From Ceratodon purpureus (Eukaryota; Streptophyta; Bryopsida; Pseudoditrichales; Ditrichaceae), in contig CM026424.1 of the NCBI GenBank assembly GCA_014871385.1, positions 13,606,892-13,670,891 on the forward strand: DNA of 64,000 nt, in the 5' to 3' direction. The notes beneath the pieces are model-generated. The model did no database searches, was not told the origin of the DNA, and worked only from the letters and a program-made list of their open reading frames with translations. Shown piece by piece: positions 11,623-22,731 of this stretch (within the stretch, counting starts at the first letter, position 1; every line of letters begins with the position of its first letter). The position numbers and the translations under genes were made by a program.

Positions 11623-14023
11623 ATGATGGCGGCCAACAACATGGGTACTACATTGATCTTGTTGATCGTGGTGATCCTGGTAACGACTTCGGCCCACGTC
11701 GTCATTAGCTTGATACTGCAGTTTGTTTGATTGTCTAGTATGCATCGATAGTGTTGATCCTGGTGCTTCTGATAACTGCTTCGAATTGGTTTACTGCAAC
11801 TTGTTTAATTGGGTACATTGATCGTGTTGATCGGCCTGCTTCTGTTCAATGTACTTTGGTTAATTGTTCTCAGCTGAGGTGAAGGATATGTGTATTAGTA
11901 TCTTTTGTGGTAATTGGGATTTATGTGGGGTTTGTTGTGATGGGCAGGGTGCAGGGGTTGCAGGACATGAGGGACATGAGGGCTCTGCGATTAAGTACTG
12001 GGAGAAGAAGCTTCCGGGAGTGCAAGTCCCACAGCCGCTGCGAGAAGCAGTTTCTCCAGTTGAGGGGTCAATGCTGGCTGGTGTGTTTGCAATGCAGATC
12101 AAGCACGAGTTAACTTATCCGTCTGCAAGCGCCTCCTTCTGCAAGAAAGCGGGACTTGTCTGCGCCGATGAGAAGGTTGATCGGCTTGACAAGTCGGCCT
12201 ACCACTACAAGGGCCCTGCTGATGACAAGTCTACTTACTGGTACAAGGGTGGCGATGACAAGTCTGCCTACATGTACAAGGGTGCTGATGACAAGCCCGT
12301 GGAGGAGCAGCTTGACAAATCTGCCTACATGTACAAGGGTGGCGATGACAAGTCTGCCTACACGTACAAGGGTGCTGATGACAAGCCCGTGGAGGAGCAG
12401 CTTGACAAATCTGCCTACATGTACAAGGGTGGCGATGACAAGTCTGCCTACACGTACAAGGGTGCTGATGACAAGCCCGTGGAGGAGCAGCTTGACAAAT
12501 CTGCCTACATGTACAAGGGTGGCGATGACAAGTCTGCCTACACGTACAAGGGTGCTGATGACAAGCCCGTGAAGGAGCAGCTTGACAAATTTGCCTACAT
12601 GTACAAGGGTGCTGCTGAGAAGCCTGCGGAGAATTACCAGCTCGACAAATCTTCCTACATGTACAAGGGTGCTGATGACAATCCTGCGCAGAAGCAGCTT
12701 GACAATTCTGCCTATATGTACAAGGGTGCTGATGACAAGCGGCCTGCGGAGAAGGAGCTTGACAAATCTGCTTACATGTACAAGGGTGCTGATGAAAAGT
12801 CCACGGAGAACCAACTCGACAAATCTGCCTACATGTACAAGGGCGCTGATGATAATCCTGCGGAGAAGCAGCTTGACAAATCTGCCTACATGTACAAGGG
12901 CGCTGATGATAATCCTGCGGAGAAGCAGCTTGACAAATCTGCCTACATGTACAAGGGCGCTGATGATAATCCTGCGGAGAAGCAGCTTGACAAATCTGCG
13001 TACATGTACAAGGGTGCTGATGACAATCCTGCGGAGAAGCAGCTTGACAAATCTGCCTATATGTACAAGGGTGCTGATGAAAAGCCTGCGGAGAAGCAGC
13101 TTGACAAATCTGCGTACATGTACAAGGGTGCTGATGAGAAGTCCGGTGGGAACAAGCTTGACAAATCTGCGTACTGGTACAAATTAGGTGCTGATGAGAA
13201 GTCCGCTTACCACTACAAGGCCGATGACAAATCTGCTTCAACCCGCAAGGTTGACGAGGTGGCCGTTCCGAGTAAAGGATATTTCCTGGAGACAGATTTA
13301 TTCGAGGGTGCCACAATGAGGTTGAAGGAGCAGGCAGCAGTCCAGCCCAAGCCTTTCATGCCCAGAGTCGTTGCAGATGCGCTGCCTGAACTGAAGCCAG
13401 AGAATCTGCACAAGCTGCAACGAATCTTCGACATCGAGGAAGGCACCGATATGTACAATGCCTTAGATTTCGCCACCGCCGTATGTGACAAAACCACTGC
13501 TCTGGATGGGGAAGATCGAGTGTGTCCAGCGTCACTGGAGTCATTTGCAGATTTCTTATCAGCTCATGTTGGACCTGACGTGAAAGTGTTGACAAGCTCC
13601 TCGAGGCCTCGTGTAGTGATGGGCCCAATGAAAGTCACCAACTTCACAGTCCACCACTCTGTCGACGACAACATCAATGTTGTCATTTGTCACATTCTCA
13701 ATTTTCCTTCGGAGATGTATATGTGCCACTCTGTGCCGGACACGAAGGTGATCGAAGCTTCCATGACTGATGCTGATGGAATGGAAATTCGGGCTGTTGG
13801 AATCTGTCATCTCGATACCAAGATGTGGACTCCTGAGCATCAATCGTTTAGAATTCTCGGAAGTCGACCAGGCACACCTGTTTGCCACTGGAACGCTCAA
13901 GAATTATTGGTTTTCTATGGCACCAACAGCAAGAAGAGCGCAGTCATCAAGGAAACTGCCGTCCATGCACATGGAGAGATGGCTATGGCTAAGAAAGGCG
14001 GACATGATCACATGGGAATGTGA
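11623..14023 (+). CDS. Secreted BURP-domain protein with tandem KSAYxYKG repeats
   Basis: Two exons, 11623-11679 and 11948-14023, join in phase 0 to give 710 aa. Exon 1 begins MMAANNMGTTLILLIVVIL and exon 2 continues GAGVAGHEGHEG, which together form a classical signal peptide. Without exon 1 the protein would lack one, so I reject the upstream in-frame ATG at 11864 in the intron. Residues about 101-446 are some 20 copies of a KSAYMYKGADDxPAEKQLD-type unit. The BURP domain follows at about 463-690, starting YFLETDLFEG. It carries the diagnostic CH pairs CHILNFP, MCHSVPD, GICHLDT and VCHWNAQ with the usual spacing. BURP proteins act in the apoplast, many at the wall or in stress responses; the Tyr-rich repeats could allow cross-linking (inference). 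The 3' flank is duplicated near 27.83 kb. Confidence 0.93.
12200..13220 (+). repeat. Coding minisatellite of the BURP gene
   Basis: Imperfect tandem units encode KSAYxYKG. In the first half they are compound: a short GGDDKSAYTYKG unit alternates with a long unit, giving about a 105-bp period repeated almost exactly from about 12245 to 12575. In the second half a 57-bp unit is repeated nearly identically at about 12830-13060. The high nucleotide identity suggests recent expansion or homogenisation. Other frames stay open only because of this periodicity. Confidence 0.85.
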
Positions 14024-14621
14024 AGTATATAGACCTGCTTGCAGTCGCATGTCTGCTCAGTCGCAAGTGATGCTCGTGCTGTGTGGGATGTGGAGTACTT
14101 TGGCGTACATAATGGTGTATAATAGGGAGCAGACGTTTTGACAAGGAGTGTGAATGTGTATATTTCCTCTGTATAATTTAAGCTGTAACTGCTTCCGTGA
14201 CACCCGCCTTCGTTTGAGATGGTTGGCGCCCCCTTGCACTTCTTCCTACAAGCAACAAGCTGTGATATTTGCAAAGTTTAATATACTAGAACTGAAGTAC
14301 TCACTGGTAGTCTATTCTCTGTATTAGAGGTTCACGCGCTCCACTGAAATACACACTAGCCGGTAAAAAGTATCATATGTTAGCTCCCGTGGGGTTGACT
14401 TCTTATTCAGTCGTGACAAATGGTGGAAACGAAATATAATTCTCTGGAGAATATGCATCTCCACCAGCACCACCCCTGTTTACTTACAATAACAATCCAG
14501 CATCACTCATCACTTTAAGTACTTCGTGACTGTGTGACTTAAATAGAACTACTACCGACTGGACTCTAAATTTGAAAACGTTGAAAATCCAATGTGACAT
14601 TGTCTTGCTTCTGGATCACAG

Positions 14622-14686
14622 ACGAGACATTATGAACGCTATGGTGCAGAGTGGCAAATTTGAAGGGGAATTCCGTGGCTTTACCA
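14622..14686 (+). pseudogene. Isolated copy of SDR-like exon 7
   Basis: Matches exon 7 of the gene at 3874, including the acceptor (GGATCACAG) and the GTAAGAACC donor, with a few substitutions. No other exon of that gene is present nearby, so it cannot make the enzyme. Confidence 0.75.
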
Positions 14687-14759
14687 GTAAGAACCTTTTA
14701 CCATTGCCCATTTCATAATCACAGTCGGTTAGCAAATCATTTATATACCACCGTTGCAG

Positions 14760-14872
14760 TCCATATTTGAAGCAGCAAAAACAGTACAGTGCCGATGTGC
14801 CGAAGTTGAAAACACCTACAGACGGCATGGTTACGGTGAACGTCTTCATGTCTGGCTCCATGTCTGCTCCCC
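14760..14872 (-). pseudogene. Truncated copy of the membrane-gene first coding exon
   Basis: Encodes MEPDMKTFTVTMPSVGVF and the hydrophobic Cys/Phe segment, then stops resembling the gene after YGLQRW, where it runs into the SDR fragment in opposite orientation. The coiled-coil exon is absent. Confidence 0.7.
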
Positions 14873-15599
14873 ACCCAAATAAACCAACACTCAGAATCAG
14901 GAAGAATTTACATACTGCACATCGCAATTGAGCACAGTACTAGTACACCTGTGCTTTCCTTGAGAATGCGACGGAAACAAATTGGGAACCTACCATCATT
15001 AATGTTCGACTACACATGGATCGTGCTGAATATACACTTCCAGAACCATGTCTTATCCACACCAGACTAGGATTATTTCTTCACATCACTCACAGGTGAA
15101 TTACTTTTATTCTTCTGGACAGAGCATTGACAGGGAAGTGAGAAGAGTCCAACCCAGAAGTGCACGCCCATGCTGCAGGTGGCGAGAGTGAGGCGTTGCC
15201 ATGGAGCTCCAAAGCAGTAAGTCCATCACGTCGGAGAAGATCGTCATAGCTTAATTGGATGAGCTCACTTTGGAGCTGGCTCTGCATAACTTGTAATTAC
15301 TTTCCCCTCTCAAGCAGCAATGTTGTGGTTTTTGATCATGTGTTGAAAGTGCCTTGAGCGAGGAACCCTAAGTCTTGGCACAAGCACAACTGATGCCATG
15401 GTAGCACTGGGGGGTCTTCAACAAGTCAGGGTTGTTCTGGCGTCATTTTAGAGGGTCATGTGCGAGCATGTGATACATGTGGTTTAGTTGTGTAAGAATG
15501 TACTCCTGGAACTCAACTATGTCTAATTGTGGCATGGTTGGACTCAGCAGGAGTTTTAGTCTTGTGGTGGATCCACCTATTTAGGCTGGAATAAGCATT

Positions 15600-18500
15600 C
15601 TGCAACAATAGACAATTTGCATGACAATCATACGAAATTTCTATTGAAAAAGTAAGTCAAAAAGTCAATTGATTCAATGAGAATCATTAATGATTCTATT
15701 ATTACTTTATGAGATTTAATCCATTGAAAATTGGATTAGTTTTTAGGAAACTTGAGTGAAACATTAAACACTCAAGTTTTTTGAGACCACATTGTCATTG
15801 CAATTTGCAACACTTTTGGGTAGGTTATTTTAAGCTTTTAGATTTTTGAGAATTTCTAACATTGTTATCACACATGGCTTTCATTGATAGCTTTCACCAA
15901 TGGCACAATTTTCAAAGCATTTGAAGTTATGATGCAAAAGTTATGGATTTTAGTAGAATTTGCCCTAACTCTTCTATTTTTTGCCTGAGTTGCCCATTAT
16001 TTATAAGGGCACTAATTGACAAAACTAAATTTCAAAGGGTGGGCATTTGCAAAATAATGAGTCCAATGTTTTCTAATCCATATGCATTATTCACAGTGTC
16101 CATCCAACAACCATTTTTCATTTTACCTGTGCTTTCCTTCTAGAAGCCTGGATTCATTTCATCCTCGCAATTTTTTTATTTAGTTGACGGTTACCATCCA
16201 TAGGTCCATTTTCATCCAACACATAGTTTCATCTACATCCAGCCTTAAAGCTGGTGAATGTAAACCAAATTTCCATACCTACAAGTACTGATGACTCTCT
16301 ATGGATTGAATGTCTTTGCAAACCATACTTTGTGGGCATCAAAACTTAGGTATACTCCTTTGGCAGTGTATAAGAAAACTTTTGTTATGACTTTTAACGT
16401 TATAATCTCTGAATTTGTACATTGTGTTGTATTGCAATTTGGTATATACTTTTTTATACAAGGTAAATACAAGATCCTACAATTGTAAATTCTATGTGAT
16501 GTTTAATATAAATTTACTATAGGTTATTATCAGTAGGGATATGTTTTTGAAAATTTTGTCTCCTAAAACACCAAGAAACTTTTAGAGGTTAATTTGTTGA
16601 TATAATAATTGATAACTTTTGTTCAAGGTTTGACAAGATATAAGTTTAGTTACTGGTTGGAGAGAGCATTTATTGCATACAACTGGTCCAAGTTTAAAAC
16701 CTAGTGGATTTATTTCAGCTAGTATGAAGTATATAATGACTTGACTCTACTAAGTTAGTAGTCATCACCAAGAAAATAATTGTGCCTACTCAATATGCCC
16801 AATTCTTATAAAATGATAAATATTGATGTTGTAAACATTAATAGAGTAGTCTTAACTACCAAAGAATAACTGACCTGAGTTGTAAGTTTTTGTTTTAAGA
16901 ATTTGTAGAGAAAATCTATTATTACAATATGTGAATTTATGAAGTATATAGTGAGATTTTAGTCTACGTTTTTCAATGGTCCACCAATCCTTTGACAAAT
17001 AGTATCTCTAGTTTTAATCTAGCATTCTAGTGGCATCCTTGGCTAATACATGTCCAAAAAACTAGCCAAGAACAAATTTATTTTCTAGTAGTTTCTGGTT
17101 AAAGGTACTTGTATAATTTCTAAATTTATAAAATAATAATAGTAGTTTCATTTGTTTCCTAAATTGCTTTGACTTTGAATTTATCTTTGAATTTGTAGTA
17201 TATGTATGTGTTGTAGCTTTTTGTTTACATATTAGAAGTACATGTAGGCATGTTACATGTATATGGGTCCAACAAATTACATATAATACAAACAATCAAA
17301 GTATACTTTTCATTTTTAAAAAAGACTTGTTTTTAAGCGTGCATATATATTGACTAGTGCAAAATTTAATAACACATTTTCTTGTCTGTTGATGATGGCA
17401 AGGTTGTTCCAAAATTTAATAGAGACTTCTCTATCAATATAATTTTCATTTCTTATCTATTTATTGATATTGAAAGACTCTTCATGATGATTATTCTAGG
17501 TTTTTTTTATTTCATTATTTTTTTATTTTTTTATTTTAATCATATTCAAGGATTTTTTTTTCTCCATAGTTCAAAGGAACATGTTTCTAGTGTGTCCAAT
17601 GTAGAGGGCCATTCATCCTTTTGATAATACTATGGTGTGTAACGTGTTATTTGCATATTCATATAAGTGTTTTTCCAAGGCATTTTCTTTTTCATTACCA
17701 TCAATTATAGTATGAGCTCTAATTTTATATAATATAATAGATTGTGTAAATTTTAGAAGCAATTGTACTATAGGATTGACTTGCCGATCTAACATAGTTT
17801 GGCAGTTTTTGAGTTTGGCAGTTTGAGTCATGGCACACTGGTGATGTGGTCGTGAATTCGAATCTCTATGCCATCGTGGTGCCTACTACCATAGTCCACC
17901 CAACTATGGTGAGGGATCTAGAGACCTTGTTGCATGGGTACCCTAAAAAGACCTTATGGGGAGAACATGACCTAGTGTAAAAAATTCTTTACCTTTGAAA
18001 GGTGGGAGTAGCTTAGATTCATTATCCTTTGTCTAGTGGCCATCGGAGCTTTAGCTTCATTATCCTTTGGCCAGTTTGGCAGTTAATATGCAATGTGTTA
18101 CATTATATGTTTTAATTAATGTGTAATGTGTTACGTTATATGTTTTAAATTATGTGTAGCACTATAGAGTAGATACAATACATCTAATCTATCAGTAAAT
18201 AAAGATGTTGGTTTGTTTGAATAATATTATGATGTTCATTCAATTATTAATTTTGACTAGTCCTATACAAATATGCATAGCGAAGCCTAATTTTCCCTTT
18301 TTCAAACCTCTTGGCTAATTTCTTTTAATTCTATTAGAGAACTCTTAGTATAATAAATTAGTAATTAAATTTTGGGTGGAATCTTAATGAAGAATATTTA
18401 GTTAGTAGTTTGGAACTAGAAGAATGAAAGTCTCTCATTGTAAATTTAGACCATATTTGACAACAATAGTTTTGAAAGTGTTAGGTTGAACATTTTATAA

Positions 18501-18700
18501 GTTTGTACCTTGTACTCATTTGTTGTACAAAAAATAAATGACCGGATTTAGATAAGCATTGGTTGAATTTGGTTCCAATATCATTCTTTAACTGATGTAA
18601 ATACACTAGATCTAATATTTCATATTCTTGCCTTCTTAGGTAAATTAACTTTGTATGAAATAATTCTTTGACATATCTAATGGTATTTGAGTGATACAAC
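15600..18700. other. AT-rich intergenic DNA, no gene seen
   Basis: About 3 kb of low-GC sequence with only short ORFs that lack coding character. A segment at about 17827-18060 contains TGGCACACTGG followed by GAATTCGAATC, loosely like tRNA-type A and B boxes, and could be a decayed SINE. The match is weak. Confidence 0.45.
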
Positions 18701-18703
18701 TTA

Positions 18704-19573
18704 TTAACCCCTAAAGGACAATAGTCCTAGAATGGGCTTTTCTGAAACTTGGGCATGTACCTACGATTGCAATTTGAATCATGATTTTCTGAAATTTAAA
18801 TGGATGTGTGCCATTCTGAGAGCTCCACGTGCATATTTTTATTTTTCAATTCCGACATCGGGATCAAAAGTTATGAAGGTTTACTTGTCAAAAGCTGCCA
18901 CGTTGGGTAGCTGTTGAAATTTTCTAAGCCACTGCGAATGCAGCAAATTCTGCCCAAAACTGCCCAAAACTGCCCAAAACTGCCCAAAGACGAAACTTTG
19001 AAAATCCACCAAAAATTGAGATTTTGGTATTTTTCAAAAATAAAAATTTCTTTTTATAGATAAAGCAGTAGAGCATGTATGAACTGTTTGGATTTTCAAT
19101 CCAAGAATTTTCCATATGCTATTTTTATTGTCAAAAAACGGCCTTTGTATGTAAATTTCAGCAAACCCCCTAGCGGAAAATGATTTTTTTGAAAACCTTA
19201 CACAACTTTTTTGAATATGATATGATTTGGACATGTACCTAACTCAATTACAAACAATAATATGGAGAGATTCATTCCATGTCTACTTTAAAAAATGGTT
19301 TTTTGGGCTTTCAAAACTCTGCTGTCCCCTTTTTTCGCAATGTAAAAAAACTTGTTTTTCTACTTTGAACATTACGATCTTGCAATTGGTGAGGAATGAG
19401 TGTGTGAGATTTGATAGACACGTAGACATAGAAGTCAGCTACAAGATCTTACGGTTAGATGTACTAAAAAAGACACCAAGTTTGCAAAATCCACCTTGCT
19501 TTGAAGAGGGGCTGTTTTGAGGCAGTTTTGATGAAAAATACCCTCAGAGAGTCAGAACTTTAGGGGTTAATGA
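18704..19573. mobile_element. Candidate TIR element of about 870 bp
   Basis: TTAACCCCTAAAG at the left end is mirrored by CTTTAGGGGTTAA at the right end (13-bp inverted repeat). The interior has no transposase-like ORF and includes the short run GCCCAAAACT repeated about three times near 18950-18990. I could not define a target-site duplication, so the superfamily is unassigned. Confidence 0.45.
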
Positions 19574-19997
19574 TTATAATAATACTTATATCTAGATACT
19601 CACATATTATGTGAAACACGACAAACCATGTTCAATACATAGATTAGGATGTTCAATGCATTATTTAGGATATGATTGTATCATATTTTTCAAAACATAT
19701 AATAAGATATAATCCTCTATTTCAACTATAATTTAAAAACATAAAAATGATATCTTGTATCAGGAAGTTGAAAATTCTTTAGGCAGGTCTTCTTATGTAG
19801 TTAAATGAATGTTGCAAACACTTATACTTTAATACTGAAAGATGTGATATGTAAGGCTCAAGTCTCCTCATTAAAAACTGTTACCTGGAGGCCAGAGACC
19901 AGCACCGCAAGAAACCTTGCCGCAATTTGCAAGTCCCGAAGGATGAATCCTTGAAGTAAAAACACTTCCAAGACTCCTCCTGCATGAAGAACACGAG

Positions 19998-21478
19998 AAG
20001 TCCCCCAAGTCCAGGAAGTGGAAGTCCCCCAAGTCCAGGAAGTGGAGGTCCCCCAAGTCCAGGAAGTGGAAGTCCCCCAAGTCCAGGAAGTCGAAGTCCC
20101 CCAAGTCCAGGAAGTGGAAGTCCCCCAAGTCCAGGAAGTCGAAGTCCCCCAAGTCCAGGAAGTGGAAGTCCCCCAAGTCCAGGAAGTGGAAGTCCCCCAA
20201 GTCCAGGAAGTCGAAGTCCCCCAAGTCCAGGAAGTCGAAGTCCCCCAAGTCCAGGAAGTGGAAGTCCCCCAAGTCCAGGAAGTGGAGGTCCCCCAAGTCC
20301 AGGAAGTGGAGGTCCCCCAAGTCCAGGAAGTCGAAGTCCCCCAAGTCCAGGAAGTCGAAGTCCCCCAAGTCCAGGAAGTCGAAGTCCCCCAAGTCCAGGA
20401 AGTCGAAGTCCCCCAAGTCCAGGAAGTGGAAGTCCCCCAAGTCCAGGAAGTGGAAGTCCCCCAAGTCCAGGAAGTGGAAGTCCCCCAAGTCCAGGAAGTG
20501 GAAGTCCCCCAAGTCCAGGAAGTGGAGGTCCCCCAAGTCCAGGAAGTCGAAGTCCCCCAAGTCCAGGAAGTGGAAGTCCCCCAAGTCCAGGAAGTGGAAG
20601 TCCCCCAAGTCCAGGAAGTGGACGTCCCCCAAGTCCAGGAAGTGGAGGTCCCCCAAGTCCAGGAAGTGGAGGTCCCCCAAGTCCAGGAAGTCGAAGTCCC
20701 CCAAGTCCAGGAAGTGGAAGTCCCCCAAGTCCAGGAAGTGGAAGTCCCCCAAGTCCAGGAAGTCGAAGTCCCCCAAGTCCAGGAAGTGGAAGTCCCCCAA
20801 GTCCAGGAAGTGGAGGTCCCCCAAGTCCAGGAAGTGGAGGTCCCCCAAGTCCAGGAAGTCGAGGTCCCCCAAGTCCAGGAAGTCGAAGTCCCCCAAGTCC
20901 AGGAAGTGGAAGTCCCCCAAGTCCAGGAAGTGGAAGTCCCCCAAGTCCAGGAAGTGGAAGTCCCCCAAGTCCAGGAAGTGGAAGTCCCCCAAGTCCAGGA
21001 AGTGGAAGTCCCCCAAGTCCAGGAAGTGGAAGTCCCCCAAGTCCAGGAAGTGGAAGTCCCCCAAGTCCAGGAAGTGGACGTCCCCCAAGTCCAGGAAGTG
21101 GAGGTCCCCCAAGTCCAGGAAGTGGAAGTCCCCCAAGTCCAGGAAGTGGAAGTCCCCCAAGTCCAGGAAGTGGAAGTCCCCCAAGTCCAGGAAGTGGAAG
21201 TCCCCCAAGTCCAGGAAGTCGAAGTCCCCCAAGTCCAGGAAGTGGAGGCCCCCCAAGTCCAGGAAGTCGAAGTCCCCCAAGTCCAGGAAGTGGAAGTCCC
21301 CCAAGTCCAGGAAGTGGAGGTCCCCCAAGTCCAGGAAGTCGAAGTCCCCCAAGTCCAGGAAGTCGAAGTCCCCCAAGTCCAGGAAGTCGAAGTCCCCCAA
21401 GTCCAGGAAGTCGAAGTCCCCCAAGTCCAGGAAGTCGAAGTCCCCCAAGTCCAGGAAGTCGAAGTCTCCCAAGTCCAA
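19998..21478 (+). repeat. 24-bp minisatellite, about 61 units
   Basis: The unit CCAGGAAGTGGAAGTCCCCC + AAGT is repeated head to tail about 61 times. Variation is limited mostly to a few positions (GTGGAAG / GTCGAAG / GTGGAGG / GTGGACG). The 24-bp length is a multiple of three and the unit has no stop in at least five frames, which gives five overlapping long ORFs. Encoded strings are PSPGSGSP and EVPQVQEV on plus, and [16 protein letters not shown] and LPGLGGLP on minus. The opposite arm of the inverted repeat has a single unit at the same place (about 32550-32575). I do not annotate a protein here. Confidence 0.95.
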
Positions 21479-21660
21479 GAAGTCGAAGCCTCGCGTGGTG
21501 GTGCGGGCACAAGACCGTCTCGACGGGCAGTGTGATTCGAACGAGATCAGCTCCCCCGATCGACGAGATCAGAAGCTTCATCCGTTACAGGTTGGTGCAA
21601 TTAATTATCGTCTCGAGGGCAGGTGCGGCGCAAGCCTCGGGGCTCCGTCTCCAAATGGGG

Positions 21661-21668
21661 TATAAAAA
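21661..21668 (+). promoter_or_regulatory. TATA box, left secreted-protein gene
   Basis: TATAAAAA is followed after about 30 bp by a plausible leader exon ending at the GT donor at 21776. The leader intron runs 21776-22197 (GTAAGG...GCTGCAG), 18 bp before the start codon. The mirror copy lies at 32361-32368 on the minus strand. Confidence 0.7.
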
Positions 21669-22215
21669 GACCGCAGCGCTGCTCGAGCTCCAGTACCATT
21701 GTTTGCAGTCACGTTGGTGCAGGAGCTCGTGCTGAGATTGGGCTACGCGAGCTCGCTCTTTGTCACCATCATTTGGTAAGGCCCTGATCCATGGAGTCGT
21801 CCGTCCAGCTTTGTATCTGCCATGTTAACTTTAGCCAGTCGAGATCATCTGATTAATTTGCGTATCATTGTTCTGCATAGACCTGATCAATCTGTGTGTC
21901 GTGAATGCGCTCGTACGTAGCTTGAAAGGCTTTGTATGCAGTTGTGTTCCTGGCTGTGCTGTCTGAATGAACTGTTTCTGCTCTGAAACTGCTTTTTGTA
22001 TTTCAAGATAGAACGGGTTTGTGTAATTCACAAACGTCTGCCCGCTGCTTCGACCGTGCGGGGGTTTAGGTCTGAAGTATCCAATTGCGCTGCTTGCGAT
22101 CTGCGTTTTCAGTATCCACGCTTTAGCTGTGAATAGCAATCATACAATTCGGGTGTATTTCTAATGAGGTCCGTTTGTGTTGATGTCGTTGCTGCAGATC
22201 CAGAGTTCCTCCAGT

Positions 22216-22731
22216 ATGCAGCGACTTGTCATGTTCGCCAGACCCACCTTGTGCGTGCTTCTGCTTTTATCCGTTTGGCATGGAGCCGCCGACGGCGCCC
22301 GGATGCTGACCTCTCGCGTGGAGGGCGAGCTTCCGCCTTGCAAGGACGTTCCCGGTGGAATTCCCAACTGGGACTGCTATGACCCACCCCAGACACCCCT
22401 TCCACCTTGCGACTACAAGCACCAGAACCCCGGCATCGACTGCTCCACGGATTCGCAGAAGCCTAGGCCTCCTCCAGCCGGCTCGAAGGCGAAGGCGAAG
22501 ACTGTGACGCACATCTCAGCTGCATCAACTACAGGCGGTCAGGTCCATGTGCAAGGCGAGCTTCCTCCGTGCAAGGACGTTCCCGGTGGAATTCCCAACT
22601 GGGACTGCTATGACCCACCCCAGACACCACTTCCACCGTGTGACTACAAGCACCAGAACCCCGGCATCGATTGCTCCACAGATTCTCAGAAGCCTAAGCC
22701 CCCTCCGAAGGCGAAGGCTGTGTCAGGCTAG
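22216..22731 (+). CDS. Small secreted Cys/Pro-rich protein with two internal repeats (left copy)
   Basis: I do not recognise this family. The 171-aa product starts MQRLVMFARPTLCVLLLLSV, a clear signal peptide with probable cleavage after AADG (about residue 29). An in-frame ATG 39 bp upstream lies in the leader intron, so I chose 22216. The mature part has two near-identical blocks (about residues 37-85 and 113-160), each GELPPCKDVPGGIPNWDCYD plus PPQTPLPPCDYKHQNPGIDC. Each block has four cysteines at fixed spacing and is followed by a basic Pro/Lys linker (QKPRPPP, KAKAK). The layout resembles a multi-peptide secreted precursor or a small wall protein (inference). A TATA box and leader intron support expression. 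A copy lies in the other arm. Confidence 0.8.
   Translation: MQRLVMFARPTLCVLLLLSVWHGAADGARMLTSRVEGELPPCKDVPGGIPNWDCYDPPQTPLPPCDYKHQNPGIDCSTDSQKPRPPPAGSKAKAKTVTHISAASTTGGQVHVQGELPPCKDVPGGIPNWDCYDPPQTPLPPCDYKHQNPGIDCSTDSQKPKPPPKAKAVSG

Larger units (their letters stand above)
14190..15560. repeat. Chimeric segmental duplicate (BURP 3' flank + SDR exon + membrane-gene 5' region)
   Basis: 14190-14520 matches 27.83-28.18 kb. 14540-14700 matches SDR intron 6/exon 7 at 5.92-6.09 kb. 14745-15560 matches the 5' half of the membrane gene and its upstream DNA at 8.1-8.88 kb. Compared with the copy at 27.8-30.5 kb, the SDR terminal exon and most of the membrane gene are deleted. The junction between BURP flank and SDR sequence is the same in both copies. 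Confidence 0.75.

Noticed and set aside
12110..13316. Antisense ORFs of 234 and 361 aa and plus-strand out-of-frame ORFs in the BURP gene
   Set aside because: They are produced by the coding tandem repeat of the BURP gene read in other frames.
17827..18060. tRNA gene or clear SINE
   Set aside because: Only weak A/B-box-like strings; no cloverleaf could be folded by eye and no tail or target-site duplication was found.
19858..21735. Five long overlapping ORFs (505-583 aa) on both strands
   Set aside because: All are translations of the same 24-bp minisatellite. The unit is free of stops in these frames, the other arm has a single unit, and there is no conserved domain.
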